This document shows, one piece after another, positions 22,880 to 34,521 of a DNA stretch of 64,000 bases. The notes beneath the pieces were generated by a model. That model made no database searches and was not told the DNA's origin. It saw only the letters and a list, made by a program, of their open reading frames with translations. The stretch comes from Baylisascaris procyonis (lineage: Eukaryota > Nematoda > Chromadorea > Rhabditida > Ascarididae), in NCBI GenBank assembly GCA_037389465.1, contig JAZARR010000048.1, positions 1,623,183 through 1,687,182 on the forward strand, given 5' to 3'. The translations under genes were made by a program, and so were the position numbers. Within the stretch, counting starts at the first letter, position 1, and each line of letters opens with the position of its first letter.

Positions 22880-25800
22880 GGCAGCTTGAGCAAGCAGGCG
22901 AAAATCTTGACTCACCTTTGCTGGCATTTATAATTGAGCAGAAACTTTCGCAGAGAATAAAAAGACGGATCAGCGAATGTAAGGCTCTAGACCCAGAATG
23001 GAATGTAGGAAAATTACGAGCGAAACTTCAAGAATTAATGACAGCCATGCTGTTATACATACAGTCCTATCAGCAAGCGCATCAAATAAAAATACGTAGC
23101 ATGCCGAAAGAGCAGCAAATCAAAACATCTTCGTTTCTCGCTCAGCAAAAACAAGAGAAAAAGCCTTCAAAGCCATGTGCGTTCTGCGGTGAATCACATT
23201 GGAATCGCAACTGCCCTTCGTACAACACAACAGAAAAAAGAATTCAGCGAGCGAATAAACTTCAGTTGTGCACAAGATGTTTGAAAAGGGGACATGCACT
23301 ACAAAATTGCAAAGCAACGCAGCACTGCTACTACTGCCGAAACTCTAATCACAACTCACTCCTATGCATAGAGAGATGCAAATCGCAGGAAAAAGGGAAG
23401 AGTGGTAAAGACCAGCCCACTCCACCTGAAGAAGTGATTGCTGCAAATATGGCAGCTGGAAATAAGGCACTGTTGTTCTGTAAAGAGGTAGTGGTCTCCA
23501 ACCCTCATAAAGCAAACTGTCGAACAAATGCTTTAATGTTTTTTGACTCGGGCAGTCAAAAGTCGTACATAACAGCGCGCTTAGCGAATCGGCTGCGGCT
23601 GAGCACAACACCACAAAAGCTGAGCATAAACACTTTTGGTGATAGTGCGCCGCAACTTATTCAGTCAAATCGAACTGTTATTTCCGTTCAACTTCAGAAC
23701 GGTACCCGCAAAGCTGTCAGAGTAAGCACAATTAAGCGAATCACTAGCAACCTAGAAGTTGTCGGTGATAACATTGAAGCGAACTTTGGTGATCTGAAGC
23801 CATCAGAGCTGCCGCGAAAAATTCGCTCTCCAGACATTCTGATCGGTCATGACTATTTCAGTGACTTTATTCCACTTGCGGGAATCAAAAGCCTAGGAAA
23901 CGGCCACGAATTAATTTCCACTAAAGTTGGTTACATTTTATCGTCCAAACAGACCGAAAAGAATGAAGTAGCCCAGGCGGTGGTATGCATTGATGAACAA
24001 ATGCCAGAAGACGCTCACGAAGAAATGGAATATGCAAACGAGCATCCCTCCGACCAAATCGAGCAGATGTCCAACTACTGGAATTTGGAGCTACTTACTA
24101 TTCGAGATTCACCAACCGAGCACAAAGACCAACAGGCAATGGACATGTTTGAGGAAACGGTGAAGAGAACCGATGGTCGCTATTCAATGAGCCTCCCATT
24201 CAGAGACTCTGTTCCACATATTCCATTGAATTTTGGCCTAGCATTTGGTCGATTACTTTCAACTTGGAAGGGCCTACAGAACGATCGCGAGCTTCTCGAA
24301 AAATATGACGCAATCTTCTCTCAGCAGAAGGACTGTGGAATCATCGAAGAAGTACCTAGAGAGGAACTAAAACGCGCTTCCAACGTTGTCCACTATCTGC
24401 CACATCAAGCAGCAATTAACCCCCATAAGACGACTACAAAGATTCGTGTAGTTTTCGACGGCTCTTCCAAATCGAGAGGTACTAAAAGCATTAACGAAGC
24501 AATTATGAGAGGACCAGTTTTACTCCCGAATTTAGGTGGTATACTGCTTCGATTCCGCTCAATGCCTATCGCTATCATAGGAGATTTAGAGAAGGCGTTT
24601 CTACAAGTGGCTCTCAATAAACCAGACCGAGATGCGACTCGCTTTCTATGGCTGTCTGATATCAACTCACCGCCATCTCACAGCAACCTAAAGATCTTAC
24701 GCTTTGCGAGAGTCCCGTTTGGGCTCAACGCAAGTCCCTTCCTCCTCGCAGCAACAGTCAAAACGCACCTGGACTCGTACGATGATGTAGCGTTAGCTGA
24801 AGAAATTTGGAAGAACATTTATGTGGATAACGTGCTGATCAGTGCACGTACCACGGAGGAGGCTCTCGATAAGTTCGAACGCATAAAGAAACTATTCGAA
24901 GACGCACGAATGAACATTCGTGAATTTCTGAGCAACGATGCGGCCTTCAACGAAACAATTCCAGAAAAGGATCGTCACGGAACAGCTAACACGAAACTAC
25001 TAGGAGTGCGTTGGGATACTGTAGCAGACTATATTCAGTGGAAAGTAACTCCACCGAAGCAGCCAGTGATGACCAAACGGCAACTATTGTCCTATATCGC
25101 TGCTCAATGCGATCCTACCGGACATATCTCTCCACTATTCACTCCATTGAAAGTAATTCTACAAGATCTATGGAGAAAGAATCAGAAGTGGGACGAGAGA
25201 TTACCCGAAAATATAACCGAGCAGATTAATAGCATATGCCGCGAATGGAGTGACCGCGCAATTAAAGTACCGCGATTCGTCATAAAAGGCCAAGCTGCAC
25301 TGCAACTTCATTGTTTCACGGATGCATCGAAGACAGCGTACGCTTCAGCCGTTTACATTCGAACAGAAACGAACTCAGAAGTTGAATGTCATCTGCTAAT
25401 ATGCAAGACTCGACTTGCCCCACTCAAAGGATCCACCATTCCGCGTCTCCAACTTATGGGAGTTCTTATTGGAACGAGGCTGGTTGAATACACATCACAA
25501 CAGCTGCAGTTGGAAGACGTTGACAGATATATTTGGACCGACAGTCAGTGTACTTTACAAAGAACTCGCTCCAATGACGCGCATCAGAAAGATCGATTCG
25601 TAGAAAGTAGGCTGAGAGAAATTCGGAAAACGGATGCCAGATTTGGATACGTTCCTTCAGATTCCAATTCGGCCGATATTCCTACGAGGGGTAGTGACAT
25701 CAGCGATCTGATCAATAACAAATTATGGTGGCATGGACCACATTGGGTTCTCCATTCTAGTGACCACTGGCCACAATTGGTGACTAACACTGCTGGCTCA

Positions 25801-27150
25801 AAAGACGATGCCAGCCCAGAAGACTTGGTGACAGAAATAACAACGACGAATGCGCACACACTGCAGGCCTGTGAAATACACGATCGTTCATCGACTATTA
25901 TCAACGTCACGCGTTTCAGCAAATGGTCCCGTCTACTGCGAACGACAGCATGGGTATTGCGAGCAGTAGCCTGCTTCAGAGGAAAATGTCCTGAAAAGGG
26001 ACCGCTAAAGGGCATCGAAATATCTCGAGCTGAAGAACAACTGGTGAAGCAAGCTCAAAGAGAGGACAATTGTCTGCAGGAGAGAGAAAAGTGGAACGCT
26101 CATCTCGACAATGATGGCTTGTGGAAGTGCGAAGGTAGAATGAAATATGCTTCATCACCACTGTTGATCTACTTGCCTGCAGACAACCGCATAACTCAGT
26201 TGCTTATTTTGCACATCCATGAGGAACTTTTGCATGCTGGAATCTCTTCAGTTCTCGCGAAGATGCGTGAGGCATACTGGATCCCTCGTGGTCGTCAGGC
26301 CATAAAACGAGCTCTAAATAACTGTTTTCATTGTCGACGATGGAAGTCGAAGCCCTTTCAGATGCCCCGAATGCCACCTTATCCGCCGGAACGAGTATCT
26401 AGGCATCCTCCTTTCGAAAACACAGGTGTGGATTATATGGGACCGTTCACGGTACGTTCCGATGAAAAGGATGGCACAAAACGATGGATTTGTCTGTTTG
26501 CTTGTTTCTCGACTAGAGCTGTACATCTCGAAGTCGCATCTGACCTATCCGGGCCAGGTTTCATTCAGTGTTTGCATCGCTTTGTCTCGAGAAGGGGACT
26601 CCCTAAGAGAATGCTGTCGGACAACGGCACACGATTCGTCTGGGCTCGATCTGTACTAACCACTGCATCTAAAGTGCACCAGATGGACAACGAAATTCTC
26701 GACTACTGCGCTGCACACAATATTCAGTGGTCATTCATTACTCCACTCGCGCCATGGCAAGGCGGCATCTGTGAGAGAATGGTCGGTCTGGTGAAAAGCA
26801 GTATGAAGAAGACAATTGGACGCAAAATGCTGACGCAAGAAGAGCTTCAAACGCTGACAACAGATATTGAAGCAGTGGTAAATTGCCGTCCAATTACCCC
26901 CCTCTCATCGGAGAATGCGACAGTTCTACGACCAATCGACTTTCTGCTGCCACACGGTAATTCTTCACGAGGAATATTCAGAAGCCTGGAAAGTGATGTG
27001 CAAGATCCAACATACCGTGACCCTAACGACATTCGTGGAAAACTTTTGAAATACTGGGAGGAAACGACGGCAAAACTCGACAACTTTTGGACGATATGGC
27101 GAGAAGAATATCTCATGATGTTGAGGGGAACGGTACCAAATAACTCATAA
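22846..27150 (+). CDS. BEL/Pao Gag end plus Pol: nucleocapsid, protease, RT, RNase H, integrase
   Basis: 1434 residues without a stop. Residues 111-174 hold three zinc knuckles (CAFCGESHWNRNC, CTRCLKRGHALQNC, CYYCRNSNHNSLLC). FFDSGSQKS at about 232-240 is the aspartic protease site. RT begins about residue 530 with KIRVVFDGSSKS, motif A IGDLEKAFLQVAL, motif B VPFGLNASPF and motif C YVDN at about 658; BEL/Pao elements often have YVDD or a variant here, so the asparagine may or may not be harmful. RNase H starts near 824 at CFTDASK. Integrase has an H-H-C-C arm (HIHEELLHAG to CFHC, about 1123-1165) and a DDE core (GVDYMGPF, LSDNGTRF, CERMVGL). It acts in the cytoplasmic particle and then the nucleus. 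There is no true start at 22846; this frame continues Gag after the break. Confidence 0.92.
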   Translation: MPTVQAVERILRQLEQAGENLDSPLLAFIIEQKLSQRIKRRISECKALDPEWNVGKLRAKLQELMTAMLLYIQSYQQAHQIKIRSMPKEQQIKTSSFLAQQKQEKKPSKPCAFCGESHWNRNCPSYNTTEKRIQRANKLQLCTRCLKRGHALQNCKATQHCYYCRNSNHNSLLCIERCKSQEKGKSGKDQPTPPEEVIAANMAAGNKALLFCKEVVVSNPHKANCRTNALMFFDSGSQKSYITARLANRLRLSTTPQKLSINTFGDSAPQLIQSNRTVISVQLQNGTRKAVRVSTIKRITSNLEVVGDNIEANFGDLKPSELPRKIRSPDILIGHDYFSDFIPLAGIKSLGNGHELISTKVGYILSSKQTEKNEVAQAVVCIDEQMPEDAHEEMEYANEHPSDQIEQMSNYWNLELLTIRDSPTEHKDQQAMDMFEETVKRTDGRYSMSLPFRDSVPHIPLNFGLAFGRLLSTWKGLQNDRELLEKYDAIFSQQKDCGIIEEVPREELKRASNVVHYLPHQAAINPHKTTTKIRVVFDGSSKSRGTKSINEAIMRGPVLLPNLGGILLRFRSMPIAIIGDLEKAFLQVALNKPDRDATRFLWLSDINSPPSHSNLKILRFARVPFGLNASPFLLAATVKTHLDSYDDVALAEEIWKNIYVDNVLISARTTEEALDKFERIKKLFEDARMNIREFLSNDAAFNETIPEKDRHGTANTKLLGVRWDTVADYIQWKVTPPKQPVMTKRQLLSYIAAQCDPTGHISPLFTPLKVILQDLWRKNQKWDERLPENITEQINSICREWSDRAIKVPRFVIKGQAALQLHCFTDASKTAYASAVYIRTETNSEVECHLLICKTRLAPLKGSTIPRLQLMGVLIGTRLVEYTSQQLQLEDVDRYIWTDSQCTLQRTRSNDAHQKDRFVESRLREIRKTDARFGYVPSDSNSADIPTRGSDISDLINNKLWWHGPHWVLHSSDHWPQLVTNTAGSKDDASPEDLVTEITTTNAHTLQACEIHDRSSTIINVTRFSKWSRLLRTTAWVLRAVACFRGKCPEKGPLKGIEISRAEEQLVKQAQREDNCLQEREKWNAHLDNDGLWKCEGRMKYASSPLLIYLPADNRITQLLILHIHEELLHAGISSVLAKMREAYWIPRGRQAIKRALNNCFHCRRWKSKPFQMPRMPPYPPERVSRHPPFENTGVDYMGPFTVRSDEKDGTKRWICLFACFSTRAVHLEVASDLSGPGFIQCLHRFVSRRGLPKRMLSDNGTRFVWARSVLTTASKVHQMDNEILDYCAAHNIQWSFITPLAPWQGGICERMVGLVKSSMKKTIGRKMLTQEELQTLTTDIEAVVNCRPITPLSSENATVLRPIDFLLPHGNSSRGIFRSLESDVQDPTYRDPNDIRGKLLKYWEETTAKLDNFWTIWREEYLMMLRGTVPNNS

Positions 27151-27430
27151 ACAACCATTCAGCACTGAAAAGAGATGTCCTGAGGTCAACGAAATAGTGC
27201 TGCTGAACGAGTCACCATGTCCTCGAGGCACCTGGCCGCTCGGAATTATCGAAGCTCTACATCCCGAACCGTCGAAAGTGAGAACAGCAACCATTCGTCT
27301 TTCAAACGGCAAAAAGGTACAAAGAACAATCAATAATCTCTTCCCACTCGAAATTCGAACCAAAGAAGATGCAACAATAACGTCGGCAGCAACAGCAATT
27401 TCCACGACTGTTATTGGAGACATCCGGTAA
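27151..27430 (+). pseudogene. C-terminal DUF5641-type end of Pol, displaced into another frame
   Basis: Pol stops at 27150 just after the DNFWTIWREEYL segment that opens the DUF5641 region in BEL/Pao integrases. The rest of that region (VLLNESPCPRGTWPLGIIEA, then VRTATIRLSNG and NNLFPLE) follows in the +1 frame from about 27180 to 27430. A frameshift between about 27136 and 27170 is therefore implied. DUF5641 is found at the integrase C-terminus of this family and is thought to help bind DNA or chromatin. Confidence 0.8.
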
Positions 27431-29084
27431 ACCGGTCAAAAAACGAAAGCACCTCCTACCCTTTTACCTACTGCCCTGCCTCCTTATCTCGGGGCTACTA
27501 ACTTCAGTCGTCGGGAGCGCCGCAACCAGCGGAACTCAGGGTATACACCTATCAATTCCAAAAATTCAGAACTGTACAGTAGAACGGTTCACCCATCTTA
27601 CGACGACAAGAATAAGCGTTTTCGAAAGAAAACCGAAACGAGTGGAAGCTATTAGCTGTTTCTATATCACTCATCAGATCTGCACCCGAGCGTTTTTCCG
27701 ATTCAGTATGCACGAAACCATTGAAGAACCAGTTATATCGGCCGTCACAGCTCAAGCACGTGAAGAGATGAGGAGTACCAAACGCTTTGGCGGGCTTCAA
27801 CTCGAAAAGATTGGTGCGAAAAGGTGGAAGAGCTCTCAACCGTCAGCCGCTTCTTATGCCATCTTCGGTGAAAGGTGTACTGCTACTGTGAATTACGAGT
27901 TGGATGAAGGCTACGTGCTGACTGCTGATGATATGCATATCGATTCTTGTCTGGCAGACGTCACGGCTTGCAATGCGTCCACTGGAAAATGCATGGCTGA
28001 AGGTCGAATTATCCTATGGGATAGAAAAATGCTCGTTGAACAGTGTGCGTGGCATCGAGTGGGCACATATCTTGCGCAGGTCACAGAGAAGAGGATCGTC
28101 GTTGACAAACTTCAAGCTTCATTCATTCCACTCGACGCATTTGATGAAAGCTGGACACAAGCGGAACAGGTCAACTTCAGTCGTTAGCACCCATGCAAAA
28201 TGGCATTCTCCTCACGTTCGATGATTGGAAGCAGCAAGATGTCATCGATTGGTTCCGAAAGGCAAGAGTTCACGCACCCAATATATCTTCTGTTGAACTC
28301 GGATCAAGATTCGATCGAGAGAACGCGAAATTTCAATACGCCTCTGATAAATGGCTACACCAGTTCAAACTGCACCTGAACAAGTATGCCTGCCGAAACA
28401 CAATGTCAGACGAGAAACAATTTCCTCATTCTTATTCGAAGCATCAGTCGAAGTGACCCATCAATGGCAGCTAAACTGTTGCTTCACAGGGATGACGTGT
28501 CGGCAGTACGAGAAGGCGAGAAACTAATTGTGTTTCCTCATAATGAAATCATTGAAAGCAGCGACGAAGAAGCCGACGGTAGGCGAATCGAGAACGACCT
28601 CGTGTTCTGGTCCAGCACCCTTCAAGGTACATCAATACAGCAAGCTCAAGCGCAGATCGATCTGCTCAAATCGCGAAGTGCTCGTTGGGGCTTAAGAGCA
28701 AAACCGTCAATGTTCTCGGATAGTAGCACGGCTTTCTCGGACTTCGGGAGCGAAATTGGAACGCTTGCAGAAGAAGCCAACAACAATATTCAACACATCT
28801 TTGATGCTTTCCAGTACTGGGAAGTTTTACTCATCGTTATTGCAGTCATCGCAGTATCTGTAATAATTACTTTTGCAGCGATCAAATGTATGGCCGTAGT
28901 GAAGAAACTTCGCAAGAAAGGCGAGACACCCCATCCGACAGTTATTTTCATCAAGGAAAACATCGAGGAACCGACAACGACAGAAAACCTTCAGCAACAT
29001 GTCGATCGGATGCGCTTCGAACCAGTCTCGTCGGGCGTAAGGATCGCCGCCTCGGGAGTGTCGCGTAAAGTGCGAAAGTCATAA
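27414..29084 (+). pseudogene. Envelope-like third ORF of the BEL/Pao element, broken by frameshifts
   Basis: Three frames cover this region in turn: 27414-28187, about 28190-28456 and 28386-29084. The first starts with a basic stretch then a hydrophobic run (LLPFYLLPCLLISGLL), a good signal peptide, and contains several cysteines. The last contains a hydrophobic segment VLLIVIAVIAVSVIITFAAI (28827-28886) followed by basic residues, a typical single membrane anchor with a short inner tail. Position after Pol, signal peptide and anchor together suggest an envelope glycoprotein, as known in some nematode BEL/Pao elements. I could not assign it to a named glycoprotein family. At least two frame changes (near 28187 and 28386-28456) break it. 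The stop lies 26 nt inside the 3' LTR. Confidence 0.7.
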
Positions 29085-29312
29085 CAAAATTCCAGCGTAA
29101 CTGAGAAGATTTCGCTGGAGATTTGATGGGAATGGAAACATAGATTCGCCACATTGCTGTGAGAAGATTCTATGTTTCCTCCCCTTGTTGTTATTCCAGA
29201 CAACTGTATTTAACTCGTCATCTCATGCCTTCGTCTTTGTCTTCCTTAGTGCGAAGCTATCCCCCGCATAGCCCTCGCTGCCGCCGCACTTTATTTTGCC
29301 GCATTTGCGACA
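29059..29312 (+). repeat. 3' LTR of the BEL/Pao element, 254 bp
   Basis: Nearly identical to 21678-21934. By eye the differences are about six single bases plus loss of three bases in the first hairpin (ccagcgtaactg here, ccagcgaaataactg in the 5' copy). The 14-bp hairpin is kept with one mismatch. The third ORF ends inside it. Confidence 0.92.
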
Positions 29313-30789
29313 GTACAACCACGTGACTGAATGGAGAGGGAGGGAGAGATGCAAATATTATGCCAGAAACATTTGCACAAAATTATGCAGAAACTAGTGA
29401 GAGTTCCATTGATGGTGTTCAATTTCATTCTGGTTGTTGAGTATAGTAAATGAGAGTTGTAGCAAATCTCTATGCTGAGTAGGAACTTGTCGATATAGCT
29501 GAAATAGTCTTATTTATTATATAACTGCACTTCCTAGTGATGTAATTGATGAAGGTGGTGATTACAATTTCTTCCACTTGTGTCTCCATAGATGATTTTA
29601 TTTCCAATATGATACTTTCCGGTACCAATTCAAATATCAAACAAAATGGAATATTTTAAACATCAATTATATTATCAATTAAAGTTAAACACATAGAAGC
29701 CAAAAACTTTTGCAAATTAAAGTGATATTTTCATCTGTTTAAAACATTTTCATAAACATAATCTAATGCAATATTTTCTTCCGCTTGACTATCTTCTATA
29801 AGAGTTATGGTGATACTTTACTATGCAATAAAATGCACAAGCGAGTTTTGGGATGTGCTGAATAAACGCATTTTTATTTTGATGATTTGGGTAACCGGCC
29901 GACCGCGCTGGAAAGGGCAAATAAGGCATATTTGGTTCTTCAAAAAAAAATTATAGAATGGGGTGGATGTGCCGTGCAGATTATGCCAGCCTTCTTTGCT
30001 TACCTTCCGCGTTGTTTTATTTTTGCATTTCGCACAGAATGTTTCTAAAATCGCTGAATTTAGTACATTCCACCTCAATGTTCCGTTTTTTCGTTTATTG
30101 CTTTTTTCGACCCAGGTGAACAAACTGCTTTTAATGTTACTATTACTAATAGCTTCAATGACAACTCTATCCTTGCTTAATTTTTCTTGTTCTTTTGTCT
30201 TTTTAAAAGAAAGGTAGTTTTATAGAAGCGTCTCAACAATGGTTTCGCCACTGATTCAATATGCATCGAGAGACATCGACAGAAAATATTATTACCTTTG
30301 CGGAGTACTTCACCCACAAGCAAGTCCTTCTTATTATTACATGTATATTATCGTTCCTGCAGTAATTCCACTAATCATACAGAATCACTCCGACTCCAAC
30401 TTGATTACATCCTCACCACTTAGCACTTTTAGCGTACGAGATTTAACCGAATCACAAAGCACAAGTTTCGGAGCTGACTGCTTTATCAATTTCTTCGGGC
30501 AACCAAAGCGGAAAAAAAACTCATTTATTTCTCGAGTGTAATCTGCATCTCCCTAAAACTGATAGTAAAACCATCGAATCTGCGGGGAAATAAGCCACAC
30601 GCAAATGGTTTAATGAGGAACTTCTAGAAGCATTTCGAAATTGACAAAGTATTTATTCGAATCGCAAAGTAGAGGGGAGGAAGGGAATGTTTTGAAAAAC
30701 AAATTTTGCAAGAGATAAGATTTAACGTTATATGATTTTTGGAATGCAATTATGATTGATCACTCAAACTGACTGCAAAAGATTTATAG
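29313..30789. other. AT-rich spacer between the BEL/Pao element and the next gene
   Basis: No supported gene. ORFs at 29963-30217 and 30239-30541 have no recognised motif. A first non-coding exon of the following gene could lie here but cannot be identified. Confidence 0.4.
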
Positions 30790-33700
30790 TCTGCTGGCAT
30801 GCTGGCTGCAACCCTTTCGTTCCTCATGTATCTGGCAGTGGTGGTATACATTTGCTGCACCGGTTACTGGTATGCATTCGCTACAATCTTCATCGCCCTG
30901 GTATGCTGGTCACAGTTCATGATTGGTGCCTATAAGGTGCGCAGAATCGAACTAGAGCCGCTCATCACGCTTACTGTAAGTCCTTAATTTCGTTAAGATC
31001 ACACATTGGCCCTGTAAACGTCGACCGGCCGGAGCTATTCGACTGTTTCGCTTCCGCCAGTCCATTGATTCAACCGGTGAGTGATAGACAGCTCAAAATT
31101 ACAGCAATGGACTGATCGCTAACTAAGTCATGGCAGAAGTGAAGATTGATAAGCACAAATGAAGAGGTCAAACGGACCGGAATTTTACAGACGGCTTCAG
31201 GTAACCGGCAAGAAGTTCCGAAGTTTCGCACATTATCTTGCCAATATTGTGTTGCTGGTGAAACTTACATCAGACAGGAAGTTTATCAATAGTTTATAAG
31301 ATCGTAAAGCATTCATGCACGATTGGCGACTTTCCTTTTATTCAAAATTACATTAATTTAGAGCACTCGAGTTGGTAGACACAATCATAGCTCTTGTGAG
31401 GTCTATCATCGCATAAGCATTTAAATAATTTGTTTAATGCTCTACTTAGATATGCTTTAATAATTTAATGCTTTAATGCTCTACTTACAGCGAATATTGG
31501 AGATATTTTTGCACCGCTGTTTTTGTATGGATAATTTCTTGAATAATGAAACACCTAAAACAGTAATTCTGTTGTCCGAAAAATTGAATGAATAATTTAC
31601 ATTTTTCAGATTATTTTCGAGCTTGCGCTTGCGGCATTAACCGGCCTCTTCATCCACTTCACAGTAGCCTCAGGTACTCTTCAAGAATAGTTGATGTTCT
31701 ATTGTTCTTACTTATGTACTTGGCATTCGCCAATTCTCTACCGCGTTAGGAAATTCATCCGAAACGCTTCATTTCGTCTAATAGGCGCAAGTATTTACAA
31801 TATTGCTAATCGCTGTTTTTATGGGCAAATGCATGATAGCTGATAGTGTTAATTAAGAAACGTTTATCGAACCTGCCAGTGTATCAAATATTATTTCACA
31901 AAATTTTATTACTCATAGACATCGTTGGGACTAATTGAGCCATCTGCAGATATATCTGAAGGAATAATTGATGTGCAAAATAAGAACATTTTCGCCACGA
32001 GACTACAAAAAAACGGGACCGACAATAAATGAAGATGGTGCAACAATAAGCCACAGAAAGAAAGCTAGCAAAAGGCAATGAACATAATTCACATAAAAAG
32101 GGCCTTATAATGAACGAGTCCCACAACAAACATTCAAGTAAAAATAGACTTTGTTGCCTTATATTGCTAAATAATATGCCGCGATCGCGTGTATCAGTGG
32201 TGATCCTGATATGTATCTCATAGCAATTGGACATTCCAACAACGTACTCACCTAGCCAATTACTGATGGTGGCACGAAGGGTTTTCATGGGTAAGGATTT
32301 TCTTGTGAACATACAAATAAATGCATTTAATGGCCTGTTCTACCGGTATCTATGAAATATATTTGTTATAATACAATCGATATCGAAATGCGATTTGAAA
32401 ACGTTTCTGGTGTGAAAAAGTTGTATACTGATGTTACACACGAATAGTTCCAATTTAGGGCAATTTAGGGTAGCACAAGACTGCAAATATAAGAATCGGT
32501 GCTCAGTAGAAGCTATAAAAAGTACTGCTAGGATAACGGCGATTGCCCTTGCCAAGACTTCCCTGTCTACTTAAGGAAACCTGATTAAGCGAAAAACAAA
32601 AACGTGATACATTACCGAGCCAAATGAAAAGAATGTTCTCATTCAACACATACATACATAACTCCAGGAAATAGTTCCTGGAGATAATATGACAAATTCT
32701 TGAGAACAGATTCGACCATAACGTTTGCTTACAAGTTTTCCGCAGTGGAGAGGAATAAACTCTTATGGAACCATACGGATGCTGCTGCAAGGTCCGACTG
32801 ACAGACGTTAATCAACGTAGGCAAATATGCTAAGCTAAATGAGCTGAGAAGATCTTCAAATAAGATAACCGCCTATTATGTTCGTGTCTAAGTGAAGCCC
32901 TTTTCCGGCTATATCTATACTGGGGAATTCATCTGTATTTCAGAGGTAAATGCATCCCAGCTCCTTAATTCTTTTATCGGTTGTGTTGCTACTTATGAAA
33001 AAGAATCAATCTCTCAAAGTGACAAGACGTTGAGAAATGATTTAAGCAATTTCCACTTCAGCTATGATTTCCTTATTTCCGTCAGATATCATAAATTTGC
33101 CAAGCCCACTTGAAAGAGACGAAGGGAAGGGAAGGAGAGGAGAAGTGAGGGGCAGGAGGAGGCCAAATAGAGAAGCAGAGAAGAGTAACGCTTCGGATGG
33201 ATAGTGATATATGCGGTTGTTATCGAGAGTACCTTATTTCGGTGGAATAAGTTTCAGAGGGTGACGGTACGGAGTATGGGATTGTTGTCGGCGTCTTATC
33301 GTTGCTGTTCATTCTCAACGCACTCTGTTTGCGTACAATGGTCACCTTCGAGAGATTTGTTGACACACTCTCCACCTATCTCGCCACTCAAGGATCGATG
33401 AGGTGGGTGGCATTTCGATTATCATTTATGTCCTCCTTCGATATATCATCAAACTATGCTTACTAGTTTCGTCTCGTTAAAGTTTGATTTTTAGCTTTTT
33501 ATCGATAGCTATCGCTTGCACTAATAATAGTTGTATCGATGAAGCAAAAAATGCGACGAATGATGGAACGCTTCTTACATTTCTCCCTTCTGTTGATGTT
33601 TTCATTGATGATACCGTTGTCATGTTTGGTATATTTCCCTTCAAGTACTAACTTCAATCGCACCATTGCACCATGATCCATTACTGTCCTGTTATTTCCA

Positions 33701-34445
33701 TGCAGTCAATTTTTAAAAAAATTACAGTCTTTTTATGTGTAAGTTGTAACAAAAAACGACAGAGTTGGATGATAGTAGTGTGAAGTAATTGATAAAAAGG
33801 GGTCAGGTGAATTAAAAGAATATATAGAATTGTCGCAAAATCTCCATTCTAAACACATATAGGTGCGTCAATTGCAGTTTCTTTAATATAACGTTAAGAA
33901 AGATTTTATTAACATTAAATTATTTCGATATATTTGCGACAATAAATATTGCAGGAAAATCGCTAAGCGATAGTTCCATAAGATTCGATTTTTTTGGTTA
34001 TCTTTTTTGATTTTCACTTTTGTCTCGTTTATATTTCATTCTTCACTTTTTACACTTTAAAATATCTTCAATTTTTTAAAGAATTATTTCTTTTTCGATT
34101 ATTTTCCTTTTTCATTTCTCACAACAAAAATTTTTATCTTTCAGTAGAAAAAAAGGAAAACATGATTATAACGAAATGATGCGTTTCAGGTCGTCGGATG
34201 AATCGTCAACGTCATGCATAAAAGAAACGCCTAGATCGTCGTTGAATGCTTCTGTCACCAGTTCGTTACCACCGAAGGAAGGTGCAAATGGGAATTCGGA
34301 AGCGCCACCATATACAACCGGGAAAGAACATGAAAGAACCCGTGTAGAATCATCTAATACCTCTAGCAGTGCAAAGAGTGAAAATGACAAGCTAGAAGGA
34401 TATCTCAATGAAGTTGTCGACGAGCAAGAAGACCTTAGGCTCTGA
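30790..34445 (+). CDS. Four-transmembrane protein of unknown family, four exons
   Basis: Exons 30790-30975 (ATG at 30799), 31610-31673, 33258-33402 and 34190-34445 (TGA). Donors are gtaagt, gtactc and gtgggt; acceptors end tttatag, tttttcag, tttcag and tttcag. Phases agree throughout (0, 1, 2). The product is about 210 residues: helix one LSFLMYLAVVVYICC, helix two FATIFIALVCWSQFMIG, helix three ELALAALTGLFIHFTVAS, helix four YGIVVGVLSLLFILNAL, then a long cytoplasmic-type tail rich in S, E, T and K (from SSDESS to DEQEDLRL). The four-helix layout recalls MARVEL- or LAPTM-like small membrane proteins, but no family signature was recognised. The acceptor directly before the ATG could be used by cis- or spliced-leader trans-splicing. 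AATAAA at 34516 fits as the polyadenylation signal. Confidence 0.7.
33112..33187 (+). repeat. Polypurine tract inside an intron
   Basis: About 75 nt almost entirely A and G (gaagggaagggaaggagagg and on), in the intron before exon 33258-33402 of the four-transmembrane gene. Such tracts can form triplex DNA, but no function is shown. Confidence 0.7.
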
Positions 34446-34515
34446 GTTGGAGTCGATATGCATCTAGTAATCAAATACTGTAAATGCAATACTACAGTAT
34501 CTCTATGGATTCATA

Positions 34516-34521
34516 TAATAA
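34516..34521 (+). terminator. Polyadenylation signal AATAAA
   Basis: AATAAA lies 71 nt after the stop codon of the four-transmembrane gene, a normal distance for an animal 3' UTR. Confidence 0.5.

Larger units (their letters stand above)
21678..29312 (+). mobile_element. BEL/Pao LTR retroelement with envelope-like third ORF
   Basis: Two matching LTRs (21678-21934 and 29059-29312) begin TGTCGCG and end GCGACA. Between them are Gag with a DUF1759-type region, Pol with three zinc knuckles, a DSG protease, RT with a YVDN motif, RNase H, integrase and a DUF5641-type end, and then an ORF with a signal peptide and a C-terminal membrane anchor in the envelope position. The flanks are gtata on the left and gtaca on the right, a 5-bp target duplication with one difference. 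The LTRs differ by about six substitutions and one 3-nt gap by eye, so the insertion is fairly young, but frameshifts in Gag/Pol, at the Pol end and in the third ORF mean this copy is probably not active. Confidence 0.9.
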
